Source: Immundisolibacterales bacterium
Lineage (GTDB): Bacteria > Pseudomonadota > Gammaproteobacteria > HK1
Assembly (NCBI GenBank): GCA_026712715.1
Contig: JAPOPW010000018.1
Coordinates: 1-64,000 of the forward strand
Length of the DNA: 64,000 nt
Direction of reading: 5' to 3'
Shown: in pieces, positions 45,199-54,318 of the stretch
Layout of the letters: every line of letters starts with the position of its first letter
Numbering within the stretch: position 1 is the stretch's first letter
The notes under the pieces: generated by a model
What the model was told of the DNA's origin: nothing
What the model saw: the letters and a program-made list of their open reading frames with translations, nothing else
Database searches by the model: none
Translations under genes and position numbers: made by a program

Positions 45199-46271
45199 AC
45201 CGGACCGCCTCCGCGAGGCTGGGTGGCGGGGACTTCGGCCGGATCGTCCGGCTCGGCTGGGGCCTCGGGGTCCGTCTCGGGCACCGCCCCGAAGTCCTCC
45301 TCCGTCTCCTTGCCGGGCGGCACGTAGTGGAGGCGCTCGTTCCAGCCGGGAAGGAGCCTTCGCACGAACACGATGACCCCGTTCGGCTGGAAGAGCACGA
45401 ACACGATGAGCAGGCCCCCGAACGCGACCTCGATCGAGAACTTGAACTCCTTGGTGAGCTCGACGAGCACGGTGAGGAGCACGCCCCCGATGAGCGAGCC
45501 GATCACCGAGCCCATGCCGCCCAGCACCACCGCCGCCTTGTGGAGCACCATCTGGAGGAGGTCGAAGCTCTCCGGGCCGACGAAGCCGAGCATGCCGCTG
45601 TAGAGGGCTCCCGCGACCCCGGCGTAGAACCCCGACAGCGCGAACGCGAGGGACTTGTACTTGAGGAGGTCGATCCCGAGCGCCTGGGCGGCGACCTCGC
45701 CGTCGCGGATCGCGACGAATGCCCGTCCGATGGGCGACTCCATCGCGTGCTTGGCGAACACGTAGAGCACGAGCGCGGCCCCCCAGCTCAGGTAGTAGAT
45801 CCCGGTCTCCTGGGTGATCGGGAGCGGCGAGAAGTCGATGGGAGGCGGAATGAAGCCCCCCGCCCCGAACGTTACCGGGGTCCAGTGGGTCATCAGCCAG
45901 AACGTGAACTGGGCGAACGCGAGGGTCGCGAGCGCGAGGTAGATGCCGGACAGGCGCAGGGCCGGGAGGGCGAGCAGGGTCCCCGAGATGACCGCGATGG
46001 CGACGCCCCCCGGGGCGGAGATCCAGAACGGAAGGCCGAAGTGCTTCATGAGTAGCCCGGTTCCGTACGCGCCGATGCCGTACATCGCGGCGTTCGCGAG
46101 GGCGAGCTGGCCCGCGAACCCGATGAGGAGGTTGAGCCCGAGGGAGAGGATGACGTAGAGCAGGATGAGGTTCGCGACGAAGGTGTGGTACTCGTTCGCG
46201 ATCCAGGGGATCACGAAGAGGAAGACGAAGAGGGCGGTCAGAAACGCCCGCTTCCCGACGAGAACCTGCAT
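45195..46271 (-). CDS. livM: branched-chain amino acid-type ABC permease, LivM-like
   Basis: The 358-aa membrane protein has about ten hydrophobic segments. It shows the LivM pattern LLIGFAGQLALANAAMYGIGAY and the later RAFVAIRDGEVAAQALGIDL cytoplasmic loop. A hydrophilic Pro/Glu-rich tail of about 40 residues follows the last helix and is longer than usual. It is 21 bp downstream of livH. Confidence 0.92.
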   Translation of the reverse strand: MQVLVGKRAFLTALFVFLFVIPWIANEYHTFVANLILLYVILSLGLNLLIGFAGQLALANAAMYGIGAYGTGLLMKHFGLPFWISAPGGVAIAVISGTLLALPALRLSGIYLALATLAFAQFTFWLMTHWTPVTFGAGGFIPPPIDFSPLPITQETGIYYLSWGAALVLYVFAKHAMESPIGRAFVAIRDGEVAAQALGIDLLKYKSLAFALSGFYAGVAGALYSGMLGFVGPESFDLLQMVLHKAAVVLGGMGSVIGSLIGGVLLTVLVELTKEFKFSIEVAFGGLLIVFVLFQPNGVIVFVRRLLPGWNERLHYVPPGKETEEDFGAVPETDPEAPAEPDDPAEVPATQPRGGGPV

Positions 46272-46292
46272 CGTGGCGCCGGGTCCGGTCCG

Positions 46293-47177
46293 TCAGACCT
46301 TGCGCATCCGGCCGAGCCCGAAGAGGCCGGTCGGAATGAAGATCATCACGATCATGATGACGATGAACGCCGCGACTTCCTGCATCGCGGTATGGAGGTA
46401 GCCGGCCGCGAGCTGCTCGATGATGCCGATGAGGAAGCCCCCGACCACCGCCCCCGGAATGCTCGTGAGGCCACCGAGGACCGCCGCCGCGAACGCCTTG
46501 ATGAAGAGCATGAACCCGATGTCGGGGTAGAGGAGGGTGAGCGGGGCCATGAGCACGGCCGCCGCGGCGGCGACCGCGGAGCCGACCCCGAAGGTGTACA
46601 TGTACACCCGGTCGGTGCGAAGCCCGACGAGCTTCGCCGCCTTCGGGTTGTCCGCCGTCGCCTGCATGAAGCGCCCGGCCCGGGTGAGCTTGAAGAACAG
46701 GGCGAAGGCGACCATCACCGCGCAGGCCGCCCCGAGCACGACGAGCTGCTGCGACATGACCATGATCCCGGCGAAGCTGAGCGGCTCCGGCGAGATGAGG
46801 GGCGGGAAGGTGAGGTAGTCCCCCTTTCCGCCCCAGAGCCAGCGCGCGACCCCCTTCAGGACGAAGGAGAGCCCGATCATCACGAGGAGGACGCTGACGA
46901 GGGTCTGGCGCTGCATGAGGGGCCGGAACGCGACCCGGTCGACCGCGATCCCGACCCCGAAGGCGAGGGCGACGGCGAGGGCGAAGGAGGGGAGGTAGGG
47001 CCAGTCGAGCATCACGTGGAACGTGTACGCGAAGAAGCCCCCGAGCATGAACATCTCGCCGTGGGCGAAGTTCACGACCTGGGTCGCCTTGTAGATGACG
47101 ACGATGCCGAGGGCGACGAGGGCGTAGAGCGCCCCCGTCGAGATCCCGGTCGCCACGAGATAGCTCAGGTACTCCAC
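46293..47177 (-). CDS. livH: branched-chain amino acid-type ABC permease, LivH-like
   Basis: The 294-aa permease has multiple helices, the GALYALVALGIVVIYKATQV start and NFAHGEMFMLGGF block typical of LivH, and AVLGGLTSIPGAVVGGFLIG near the end. The start is GTG 47177 with AGGAGG upstream. It lies 48 bp after the receptor gene stop. Confidence 0.93.
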   Translation of the reverse strand: MEYLSYLVATGISTGALYALVALGIVVIYKATQVVNFAHGEMFMLGGFFAYTFHVMLDWPYLPSFALAVALAFGVGIAVDRVAFRPLMQRQTLVSVLLVMIGLSFVLKGVARWLWGGKGDYLTFPPLISPEPLSFAGIMVMSQQLVVLGAACAVMVAFALFFKLTRAGRFMQATADNPKAAKLVGLRTDRVYMYTFGVGSAVAAAAAVLMAPLTLLYPDIGFMLFIKAFAAAVLGGLTSIPGAVVGGFLIGIIEQLAAGYLHTAMQEVAAFIVIMIVMIFIPTGLFGLGRMRKV

Positions 47178-47225
47178 CCGGCCGTCTCCTCCTCTCCTGC
47201 CCGCGCGCGCCGCGCCTCCGGTCGC

Positions 47226-48398
47226 CTACTGCAGCTTGACGACCTTGCCGTCCTCGAGGGCGAGCCAGCCCGGGTGCTGGTTGCACTGGTGGCTCTCACC
47301 GGCCGAGCACTTGATGGGCCCCGCGTAGACGTCCACCTCCATGTCCATGCTTCCCATCGCGGCGAGGAACCCGTCGCGGGTGAGATCGGGACCCGCCTTG
47401 CGGAGCGCCTCGACGAGCACCTGCGCGCTCCCGATGCCGTTCATGTTGAATACGGACAGCTCGTCGTTCGGGAACAGCGACTTGACCCGGTCGGTCCAGT
47501 CCTTCACCTCCGGATCGCTCGGCTGGAAGGCCGTCGCGGTGATGGTGACGAAGTTCGTGAGCGCGTCCGGCACGCCCACCTGCTTCTCGAAGGCGACGAA
47601 GTCGTTGATCGCGGTCTGGCCGACCCACAGCGGGTTCGAGCCGATCTTGAGCGAGTCGCGGATGAGGACCGCGCCCGGCTTCGGATAGAGGATCATGATG
47701 ACCGCGTCGACCCCCGCGCCCTTGAGCTTGAGCGCCTGCGGGGTGGCGTCGTTGGCGTCGACCCCGAGCTCGAGGTTCTCGACGAACTCGATGCCCTTCT
47801 CCTCGGCGTACGCGATGAGCGGGTTGTAGCGGGCCATCGCCCACGCGTCGGTCATCCGCACCACCGCCATCGTCTTCGCGCCCCGGGCGAGGGCGAAGTC
47901 GATCTGGGCGCGGCTCTCCACCCCGGAGGTGAGCTGGGTGGTGTAGATGTTCGTCTTCGGCGGGTCGGTGATGCCGTCGGCCACCGCGGAGTTGACGACC
48001 ATCGGGATCCCGGACTTCTCGAGCTCCGGTACCGAGGCGAGGGTGGCGTTCGAGCAGGCGCCGCCGATGATCGCGAACACCTTCTGGTCGTACGCGAGCT
48101 TCTTGACCGCCGCGATGGCCCCCTCGGGCTTGCAGTTGTCGTCCTCGCGGACGAGCACCACGTTGCGACCGTGGACCCCGCCCTCGGAGTTGACCTTGTC
48201 GAAGACCGCCTCGACGCCGTTCATCACGAGCTTGCCGTAGAGATAGACCGGGCCGCCGAACGGGCCGAACGCTCCGATCCGGACCTCGTTGTCGGTGACG
48301 CCCTGCATCTGCACGTCGGCCGAAGCGGGCCCGGCCGCGAGGCCGGTGCCGAAGGCAAGGGCCGCGGCGAGCGCGGCGACTGGATAGCGCCTTCTCAT
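47226..48398 (-). CDS. branched-chain amino acid-type ABC substrate-binding protein
   Basis: The 390-aa periplasmic receptor (type I fold, LivK/HAAT class) has a signal peptide of about 27 residues ending GPASA. Family blocks include VRIGAFGPFGGP, GGVHGRNVVLVREDDNCKP and FAIIGGACSNATLASVPELE. GAGG lies 8 bp upstream of ATG 48398. It is the first gene of the minus-strand receptor-livHMGF-SDR-SDR operon. Ligand class cannot be told; the co-encoded SDRs hint at a hydroxy or keto compound rather than simple leucine uptake. Confidence 0.92.
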   Translation of the reverse strand: MRRRYPVAALAAALAFGTGLAAGPASADVQMQGVTDNEVRIGAFGPFGGPVYLYGKLVMNGVEAVFDKVNSEGGVHGRNVVLVREDDNCKPEGAIAAVKKLAYDQKVFAIIGGACSNATLASVPELEKSGIPMVVNSAVADGITDPPKTNIYTTQLTSGVESRAQIDFALARGAKTMAVVRMTDAWAMARYNPLIAYAEEKGIEFVENLELGVDANDATPQALKLKGAGVDAVIMILYPKPGAVLIRDSLKIGSNPLWVGQTAINDFVAFEKQVGVPDALTNFVTITATAFQPSDPEVKDWTDRVKSLFPNDELSVFNMNGIGSAQVLVEALRKAGPDLTRDGFLAAMGSMDMEVDVYAGPIKCSAGESHQCNQHPGWLALEDGKVVKLQ

Positions 48399-48736
48399 TT
48401 TCAATACCTCATTCTGGATTGCGGTACGGTGTCGGCCCCAACGGAACCCCCTGCAACCGCCCGAGGGCGAATGCATCGGTGGCAACCGGCAGGGGACCCA
48501 CATCCGGCGTTGATGGTAGTCGCGGCCCGGCCCTACGGCAAACCGCACGGCCGGCGGCGGCGGACGGAACGGCCTCGCCACGGCGGGCAAGAGGTCCGCG
48601 CGCGCCGCCCCGCAGACCTCACGGGGCGAAGCGGCCGGCGGGGGACGGGACCGGCCGGATCCGGCGCAAGGAGTATAATCGCGGCGCTTTGGCGGCGGAC
48701 CCCCGCGCCGCTTCCCGCGAGCCGAGGAGACCACCC
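48399..48736. promoter_or_regulatory. divergent region between Liv receptor and nitrilase-family genes
   Basis: This 338-bp spacer is GC-rich apart from the end facing the receptor gene and the -10 box at 48674. Both flanking genes should start from it. I see no repeats or long hairpins. The minus-strand promoter cannot be located with confidence. Confidence 0.4.
48674..48679 (+). promoter_or_regulatory. perfect -10 hexamer TATAAT
   Basis: An exact -10 consensus lies 58 bp upstream of ATG 48737 in otherwise GC-rich DNA. No recognisable -35 sits 16-18 bp before it, and there is no TG extension, so an activator or alternative upstream contacts may be needed. Confidence 0.45.
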
Positions 48737-49555
48737 ATGCGAGCCGCCCTCGTGCAGATGAGCGCCACGGACGACGTCACCGAGAACCTCGCCCGCACGG
48801 AGGCGAACCTCGAGGCGGCGAAGCGCGAGGGCGCGGACGTCGTCTGCCTCCAGGAGTGCTTCAACACGTGGTTCTTCGCCCAGCGGATCGACCCGCGGGC
48901 GCAAGGGCTCGCGGAGCCGGTGGACGGTCCCTCCGTCACCCGCATGCGTGCGGCCGCGAGACGGCTCGGGCTCTTTCTCGTCGTGCCGTTCTACGAGCGC
49001 GCGATGCCGGGCGAGCTCTACAACACCGCCCTGCTCGTCGACGACGGCGGGGAGATCCGGGGCGCCTACCGCAAGCACCACCTCCCGATGAGCTCGCACT
49101 TCAACGAGAAGTTCTACTTCCGTCCCGGAAACTCGGGCTTTCCGGTATTCGACACGCCCCACGGGCGCATCGGGATCATGATCTGCTACGACCGCCACTT
49201 TCCGGAGTCCGCCCGGGCCCTCGGTGTCGGCGGCGCGGAGTACGTGTTCGTCCCGACCGCGACCACCACCCGCGGCTATTCGCGGAGCGTGTGGGAGACC
49301 GAGCTCCGGGCCCACGCGATCGCGAACGGGTTCTATGTTGCCGGGGTCAACCGGGTGGGGGTCGAGCTCGAGAGCACCTACTACGGAGCGAGCGTGTTCA
49401 TCGATCCCATCGGCGAGATCGTCGCCCAGGCGGATGCCGGGGACGAGGTGCTCGTCGCCGATCTCCCGCGGGCACGGCTCGAGGAGATCCGTTCGGTGTG
49501 GCCGTTCTACCGGGACCGGCGCCCGGACGCCTACACCGCGCTCGTGCTGCCCTGA
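48737..49555 (+). CDS. nitrilase-superfamily carbon-nitrogen hydrolase (carbamoylputrescine/beta-ureidopropionase type)
   Basis: The 272-aa amidohydrolase has the catalytic triad E40 (LQECF), K113 (YRKHHLP) and C150 (MICYDRHFPE). The KHHLP variant and FNEKFYFRPGN following it resemble N-carbamoylputrescine amidases and beta-ureidopropionases, which release ammonia and CO2 from N-carbamoyl amines. GAGGAGA precedes ATG 48737. It is followed after 156 bp by an LLM flavoenzyme on the same strand, which may act in the same pathway. Confidence 0.9.
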   Translation: MRAALVQMSATDDVTENLARTEANLEAAKREGADVVCLQECFNTWFFAQRIDPRAQGLAEPVDGPSVTRMRAAARRLGLFLVVPFYERAMPGELYNTALLVDDGGEIRGAYRKHHLPMSSHFNEKFYFRPGNSGFPVFDTPHGRIGIMICYDRHFPESARALGVGGAEYVFVPTATTTRGYSRSVWETELRAHAIANGFYVAGVNRVGVELESTYYGASVFIDPIGEIVAQADAGDEVLVADLPRARLEEIRSVWPFYRDRRPDAYTALVLP

Positions 49556-49711
49556 AAACAGGACTCGTGCGCATGCCGGGACCGTCCGCGAGCCGGGGTG
49601 CCGCCGGGCCGCCGGCGAAGGCCCGGTGCACGCGGCCCGGCTCGGACCCCCGGCGGGGCGGCCGCCATCTCGGACCGGGGGCATTCACGCCATGAATACG
49701 GAGTGCAGTTC

Positions 49712-50713
49712 ATGAAGGTCGGGCTCTATCTCGCGACCCAGTTCACCCCGGACACGCCGCTCGGGCCGCAGCCCGCGAACCTCGTGGAGCAGGTCCGGGT
49801 CGCGCGCGCCAGCGGCTTCTCCTCGCTCTGGGCGGCCCAGCACTTCATGACCTCTCCGGTGCAGATGCTGCAGACGATGCCCCTCCTCGCGCGGCTCGTC
49901 CCGGAGGCGGAGGGGATGCAGATCGGACCGAACATCCTCGTCTTCCCGGCCCTGAACCCCGTGCTGGTGGCCGAGGAGGCGGCGACGATGGACTGGCTCT
50001 CGGGCGGGCGCTTCGTGCTCGGCCTCGGGCTCGGCTATCGCGAAGAGGAGTACACCGCCTTCGGGGTGTCGCTCCGCCACCGGGCGGAGCGGATGGAGGA
50101 AGGGGTGGAGCTCGTCCGGCGGCTCTGGGCCGAGGACCGGGTGACCCACCGCGGAAAGCACTTCACGGTGGAGGACGCGGGGCTCGCCCTCAAGCCGCAG
50201 CAGCGCCCCGGCCCTCCGATCTGGATTGCGGCGGTGGTGGAGAAGGCGATCGAGCGGGCCGCGACCCTCGGCGACGAGTGGCTCATCACGTTCTACCCGA
50301 CCGTGCAGGCGCTCGGGTCGCAGCTCGCGCGCTACCGCGAGGCGCGCGAGGCGGCCGGCCTCCCGCCCGCCGTCGACTATCCCCTGTGCCGCGAGTGCCA
50401 CGTGGGCGCGACCATGGCGGGCGCGCTCGACGCGGCCCGGGGGCCTCTCGACTACAAGTACGCGGCCTATGCCTCGTGGGGGCAGGACGAGATTCTCGAC
50501 AAGGCGGATCGCTTCGACCAGCCCTTCGACGAGTTTCGGCCCGACCGTTTCATCATCGGCGACGAGGCTTGGGTGAAGGACGAGATCGAGCGTTACCGCG
50601 ACACGCTCGGGGTCCGGCATTTCATCATGCGGATGCAGTGGCCGGGGCTCGAGCAGAAGCTCGTGCTCGAGAGCATCGAGCGCCTCGGCCGCATCGTCGC
50701 CTCGATCCGCTGA
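49712..50713 (+). CDS. luciferase-like (LLM class) flavin-dependent oxidoreductase
   Basis: The 333-aa protein is the third LLM enzyme in the window. It starts MKVGLYLATQFTPDTPLGPQ, then SGFSSLWAAQHFMTSPVQML and LSGGRFVLGLGLGYREEEYT. A distinctive block, CRECHVGATMAGALDAARG, precedes the C-terminus. The start is ATG 49712; an ATG at 49692 is out of frame. Its neighbours (nitrilase-type hydrolase upstream, hydantoinase B converging downstream) suggest oxidation of a cyclic or N-substituted amide, but this is only context. Confidence 0.87.
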   Translation: MKVGLYLATQFTPDTPLGPQPANLVEQVRVARASGFSSLWAAQHFMTSPVQMLQTMPLLARLVPEAEGMQIGPNILVFPALNPVLVAEEAATMDWLSGGRFVLGLGLGYREEEYTAFGVSLRHRAERMEEGVELVRRLWAEDRVTHRGKHFTVEDAGLALKPQQRPGPPIWIAAVVEKAIERAATLGDEWLITFYPTVQALGSQLARYREAREAAGLPPAVDYPLCRECHVGATMAGALDAARGPLDYKYAAYASWGQDEILDKADRFDQPFDEFRPDRFIIGDEAWVKDEIERYRDTLGVRHFIMRMQWPGLEQKLVLESIERLGRIVASIR

Positions 50714-50744
50714 GCGCCCGCCGGACCGGAGGCTCCCGCGCCTT

Positions 50745-50894
50745 GTGCCATGGCGGGGAGCCTTGGAGACCGGGAGGTCGTACTGAAATGCAACCCTGCG
50801 CGGGCTACCGCCCGCGTTTGGTGCCATGGCGGGGAGCCCTGGAGGCCGGGAGGTCGTATCGAGATGCAACTCTGCGCGGGCTACCGCCCGCGTC
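50745..50894. repeat. 76-bp tandem duplication with terminator-like stems
   Basis: Two adjacent copies begin GTGCCATGGCGGGGAGCC at 50745 and 50821; nearly all differences are transitions. Each contains GCGGGC-TACC-GCCCGC, a 6-bp perfect stem with a 4-base loop. The second copy runs into the stop codon of the convergent hydantoinase B gene at 50881. It lies between two convergent genes, so a bidirectional transcription block is possible, although T-runs are absent. Confidence 0.85.
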
Positions 50895-52548
50895 CGGTAA
50901 CGAAACCGTCGCGGCGGTCGCGCCGCCGCTCCTCGTCCGTGCGCTCCGCGGGGTCGCCCCATCCACCGCCGCCCGCCGCATGCACCTCGAACACGGTTCC
51001 GGGCGGCACCGGGATGCCTTCGTGCTTGGAGTCGAGGACCGCCGGACGCCGGCCCGGCGCGCGCATGCGGTAGCGGTGCGGGAGCCCCGGCTCGCCCCCC
51101 ATCATCCCGACCGGCCCGTGGCGCACGCCGTCGCCCGCGGTGTTCGCGACGCAACTCTCCTCGGTCTCGACCACGAACTCGAGCTCCCCGCCCGCACCGC
51201 CCAGGTAGCGTCCGTTTCCGCCCGAGTTCGGACGGAACTCGTGGTGCCGGAAGAAGAACGGAAAGCGCACCTCGGCCACCTCGACGGAGCCGAACTTGAG
51301 GCCCCCGGCCGAGTGCCACTCGCCCGAGTTGTGCCATCCGTCGCCACCCGATGACGCCCCCGCACCGGGCCGGGCGTGGAACATGTGCCAGATGAAGTCG
51401 CGCCCGTTGCGCGGGTCGCGGCCCTTGAGGGCGATTCGAAGCCGCTTCCCCCACGCCGCCATCGTCTGCTCCGGACACGCGCGGGCGAGGGCGCTCACCA
51501 CCGCCTCGATGATCTCCTGCCCGCAGTGCGAGGTCGACATGGTGACCGGCGCCCAGTCGTCCGACCAGACGATCGTGCCGCGCCGGGCGACGATCTCCAC
51601 CGGCCGCATGGTCCCGTCGTTCTTCGCGATCTCCGGATCGAGGAGATAGGTGAGGGCCATGGTTACCGCGGACCGAGTGTTCGCCCACGAGGAGTTGAGG
51701 AAGCTGCGGACCTGGGGGTCGGACTCGGACAGATCCACCCGCAGGTCGCTCCCGGCCACGGTCACCTCGGCGCGGATGGCGATGTCGAGGTTCCCGCGCC
51801 CGTCGTCGTCGAGGAGCGCCTCGGCCGCGTACGTGCCGTCCCTCCAGCCCGAGATGATGGTGCGGGTCTCCGCCTCGGCCGCGTCGAGGATCCGGCCGGC
51901 CGCGACCGCGACGGTGTCCGCCCCGAGCTCCTCGACGAACTCGAGGAGGCGGCGCTCGCCGAGGCGCACCGAGCCGATCTGGGCCGCGAGGTCGCCCCTG
52001 AAGTCGCGCGGATGCCGGACGTTGACCGTGAGCATCCGCATGACGTCCTCGCGGAGCTCCCCCCGGTCGTAGAGGCGAAGGGGCGGCACCCGGAGCCCCT
52101 CCTGCCAGATCTCGGTCGCGGAGGCGTTGTACGCGCCGTAGGTCGCGCCGCCGATGTCCGAGTGGTGGGCGCGGTTCAGGGTCCAGAAGAGGAGGCGCTC
52201 GCCCGCGAAGACCGGCAGGCACGCGGTGAGGTCCGGCAGGTGGCTCCCCCCGTGGTAGGGATCGTTCAGGAGGAAGACGTCGCCCGGATGGATGTCGTCT
52301 CCGAACGCATCCATGGTCGCGAGGGCGGAGGAGGGCATCGCCCCGACGTGGACCGGAATGTACTCCGCCTGGGCGACCAGCTCGCCGCCGCCGTCGGTGA
52401 TCGCGGTCGAGAAGTCGCGGCTCGAGTTGAGGATCTGCGAGAACGACGTGCGCAGCATCGCCTCCCCCATCTCGTCGACGATGCCGACGAGACGATGCTG
52501 CACGACCGAGACGGTGATCGGATCGGGTTCGGGTCGGTTCGTGGTCAA
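50881..52548 (-). CDS. hyuB: hydantoinase B / oxoprolinase subunit (HyuB family)
   Basis: The 555-aa protein starts most plausibly at TTG 52548, with GGAG 7 bp upstream, giving TTNRPEPDPITVSVVQHRLV, a normal HyuB N-terminus; the next in-frame option, GTG 52503, would cut into the conserved region. Family blocks are MGEAMLRTSFSQILNSSRDF, VHVGAMPSSALAT, GDVFLLNDPYHGGSHLPD and the glycine-rich end. HyuB normally works with HyuA in ATP-dependent opening of hydantoin or 5-oxoproline rings. No hyuA is adjacent or elsewhere in the window. Confidence 0.9.
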   Translation of the reverse strand: MTTNRPEPDPITVSVVQHRLVGIVDEMGEAMLRTSFSQILNSSRDFSTAITDGGGELVAQAEYIPVHVGAMPSSALATMDAFGDDIHPGDVFLLNDPYHGGSHLPDLTACLPVFAGERLLFWTLNRAHHSDIGGATYGAYNASATEIWQEGLRVPPLRLYDRGELREDVMRMLTVNVRHPRDFRGDLAAQIGSVRLGERRLLEFVEELGADTVAVAAGRILDAAEAETRTIISGWRDGTYAAEALLDDDGRGNLDIAIRAEVTVAGSDLRVDLSESDPQVRSFLNSSWANTRSAVTMALTYLLDPEIAKNDGTMRPVEIVARRGTIVWSDDWAPVTMSTSHCGQEIIEAVVSALARACPEQTMAAWGKRLRIALKGRDPRNGRDFIWHMFHARPGAGASSGGDGWHNSGEWHSAGGLKFGSVEVAEVRFPFFFRHHEFRPNSGGNGRYLGGAGGELEFVVETEESCVANTAGDGVRHGPVGMMGGEPGLPHRYRMRAPGRRPAVLDSKHEGIPVPPGTVFEVHAAGGGGWGDPAERTDEERRRDRRDGFVTGRGR

Positions 52549-52885
52549 CGCGATGCTCCGGTGACGGTGGGGGCCGGAGGGGCGGCCCGCGCCCGGCGGG
52601 CGCCGCCCCGGCGAAAGGAGGAGACTACCGTATCGCGCCGCCCGATCGCATCCGCCGGCCCGGTTGCGGTCGGCTTCCTCCCGGCCGGCGCAAGCGGCGC
52701 GCCGGGCAGGGCCGAAGCGGGCTACGATCGCCGGATGGAGCGCGCGGCTCGCGCCGTGCGAGTCGCACGCGGCGCTTCGTACGAGAGCCCGGCCCGTATC
52801 GATGTCCCGGCGCGGCTCGCCCTGCGTGTCCGGCGCCCGGCGATCGGCGCCCGGCGTCGCGGCATCGTTCGAGGAAAGACACCAG
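52549..52885. promoter_or_regulatory. divergent region between hyuB and MATE genes
   Basis: These 337 bp hold the presumed divergent promoters. A strong ribosome-site-like AAAGGAGGA lies near 52615 on the plus strand but is not followed by a start codon at a usable distance. No clear promoter boxes, repeats or short gene could be supported. Confidence 0.3.
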
Positions 52886-54268
52886 ATGGCCAATGCGCAC
52901 GCTCCGGGCGTTCAACGGATCCTGAGTGCTCCGGTCGCCGGGGAGCTCTGGCGCCTCGCGACGCCGAACGTCCTCGCGGTGGCCATGATGACCGCGGTGA
53001 CGTTCTTCGACGCCTGGTTCGTCGGGCAGCTCGGCACCGCCGCCCTGGCGAGCCTCGCGCTGGCGTTCCCCTTTCTGACCCTGATGGTGATGATGGCGGG
53101 CGGATCCATCGGCGGTGCCGCGACCTCGTCGGTGGCGCGCGCCCTCGGCGCCGGGGCGCTCGAGCGGGCCGAGAGCCTCGCCTGGCACTCGGTGCTGCTC
53201 GCGCTCGCGATGTCCGTGCTCTTCATGATCGTCCTCGGCCTGTTCGCGCGGCCGGTGTTCCAGCTCCTCGGCGGCGAAGGCGCCGCCCTCGCCGGAGCGG
53301 TCGGCTATGCCCGGATCGCCTTCGGAGGAGCGGCGGCCACGTGGTTCGTCTGGGTGATCTCCGCGATCCACCGGGGCACGGGCGACACCGCGACCCCGGC
53401 TCGGGCCATCGCGATCGCGAGCACGGCGCAGATCGCGGTGTCCGGAGCGCTGACCCTGGGCTGGTTCGGCCTTCCGGCCATGGGGGTCGCCGGCACGGCG
53501 GTGGCGCTGGTCGTGTGCCAGGGGGCGGCGGCGGCCTGGCTCGCCGGGTTGCTGGTTCGCGGCGCGGGACGATTGCGGCTTCGTCCGCAGCCCCTCCGGT
53601 GGGCGTCGTTCACCGACCTCATGAGCGTCGGCGGCATCGGCCTCGTCAACAGCGTCTGCATGGCGATGACCGTCGTCGTGGTGACCGGGCTGGTGGGCCG
53701 CCATGGCACCGAGGCGCTCGCCGGGTATGGACTCGGCGCGCGGCTGGAGCTCATGCTGGTGCCGATCGCCTTCGGGGTGGGCGCCGCCCTGACGGCGGCG
53801 GTCGGCGTCAACGTCGGGGCCGGGCAGTTCGCGCGCGCCCGGCGCTTCGCCTGGACCGGCGCCGGTGCGACCCTCGCGCTGACCGGGCTGATGGGTGCGT
53901 GCGTCGCCGTGGTCCCCGGCCTGTGGCTCGATCTGTTCACCGCCGATCCCGGGGCCTACGAATTCGGGGTCCTCTCCCTCACCATCGCGGCGCCATTCTA
54001 TGGGCTGTTCGGAGCGGGTCAGGCATTCTACTTCGCGAGCCAGGGCACCGGTCGCATGGTCCTTCCGGTCACCGTTTCGTTCATCCGGTTCCTGGGTGTG
54101 GTGGCCGGCGGAGCGCTGGCCGCCGCGCTTGGCTGGGGGGTTGCCGCGGTGTTCGTCGCGGTCGCGGTCGGCCTGACCCTGATGGGGGCCGGACAGGCCC
54201 TGTGCCTGCTCGGTCCGGGTTGGCGAGCCGCCCGTCCGGGCGGGGCGAAGGTACCTGCCCGTCGCTGA
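52886..54268 (+). CDS. MATE-family multidrug/metabolite efflux transporter
   Basis: The 460-aa inner-membrane protein has about twelve hydrophobic helices in two related halves. MATE features include LWRLATPNVLAVAMMTAVTF at the N-terminus, FDAWFVGQLGTAALASLAL in helix 1-2 and ALTAAVGVNVGAGQFARARR in the second half. MATE proteins expel cationic compounds using Na+ or H+ gradients. ATG 52886 is chosen with GAGGA upstream; the longer frame is low complexity. It precedes an amidohydrolase gene on the same strand by 50 bp. Confidence 0.92.
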   Translation: MANAHAPGVQRILSAPVAGELWRLATPNVLAVAMMTAVTFFDAWFVGQLGTAALASLALAFPFLTLMVMMAGGSIGGAATSSVARALGAGALERAESLAWHSVLLALAMSVLFMIVLGLFARPVFQLLGGEGAALAGAVGYARIAFGGAAATWFVWVISAIHRGTGDTATPARAIAIASTAQIAVSGALTLGWFGLPAMGVAGTAVALVVCQGAAAAWLAGLLVRGAGRLRLRPQPLRWASFTDLMSVGGIGLVNSVCMAMTVVVVTGLVGRHGTEALAGYGLGARLELMLVPIAFGVGAALTAAVGVNVGAGQFARARRFAWTGAGATLALTGLMGACVAVVPGLWLDLFTADPGAYEFGVLSLTIAAPFYGLFGAGQAFYFASQGTGRMVLPVTVSFIRFLGVVAGGALAAALGWGVAAVFVAVAVGLTLMGAGQALCLLGPGWRAARPGGAKVPARR

Positions 54269-54305
54269 TGGAGCGCACCTTGAGCAATTGAATCATCGAG
54301 ATCCG

Positions 54306-54313
54306 AAAGGAGG
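54306..54313 (+). promoter_or_regulatory. near-perfect Shine-Dalgarno site deciding the amidohydrolase start
   Basis: AAAGGAGG, continuing into TGA, is almost the full anti-16S complement. Its position excludes GTG 54313 as a start and supports GTG 54319 with a 5-base spacer. High translation is expected. Confidence 0.7.
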
Positions 54314-54318
54314 TGAAA

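Noticed and set aside
46185-48761. Open frame of over 850 codons opposite livH and the receptor gene
   Set aside because: The livH and receptor genes have complete, recognisable domains; the antisense product is Asp/Glu/His/Arg-rich without motifs.
50745-50894. CRISPR array
   Set aside because: Only two directly adjacent 76-bp units with no spacers; it is a tandem duplication.
52612-52640. Short gene after the AAAGGAGGA motif upstream of the MATE gene
   Set aside because: No ATG, GTG or TTG lies at a usable distance and no conserved peptide is evident.
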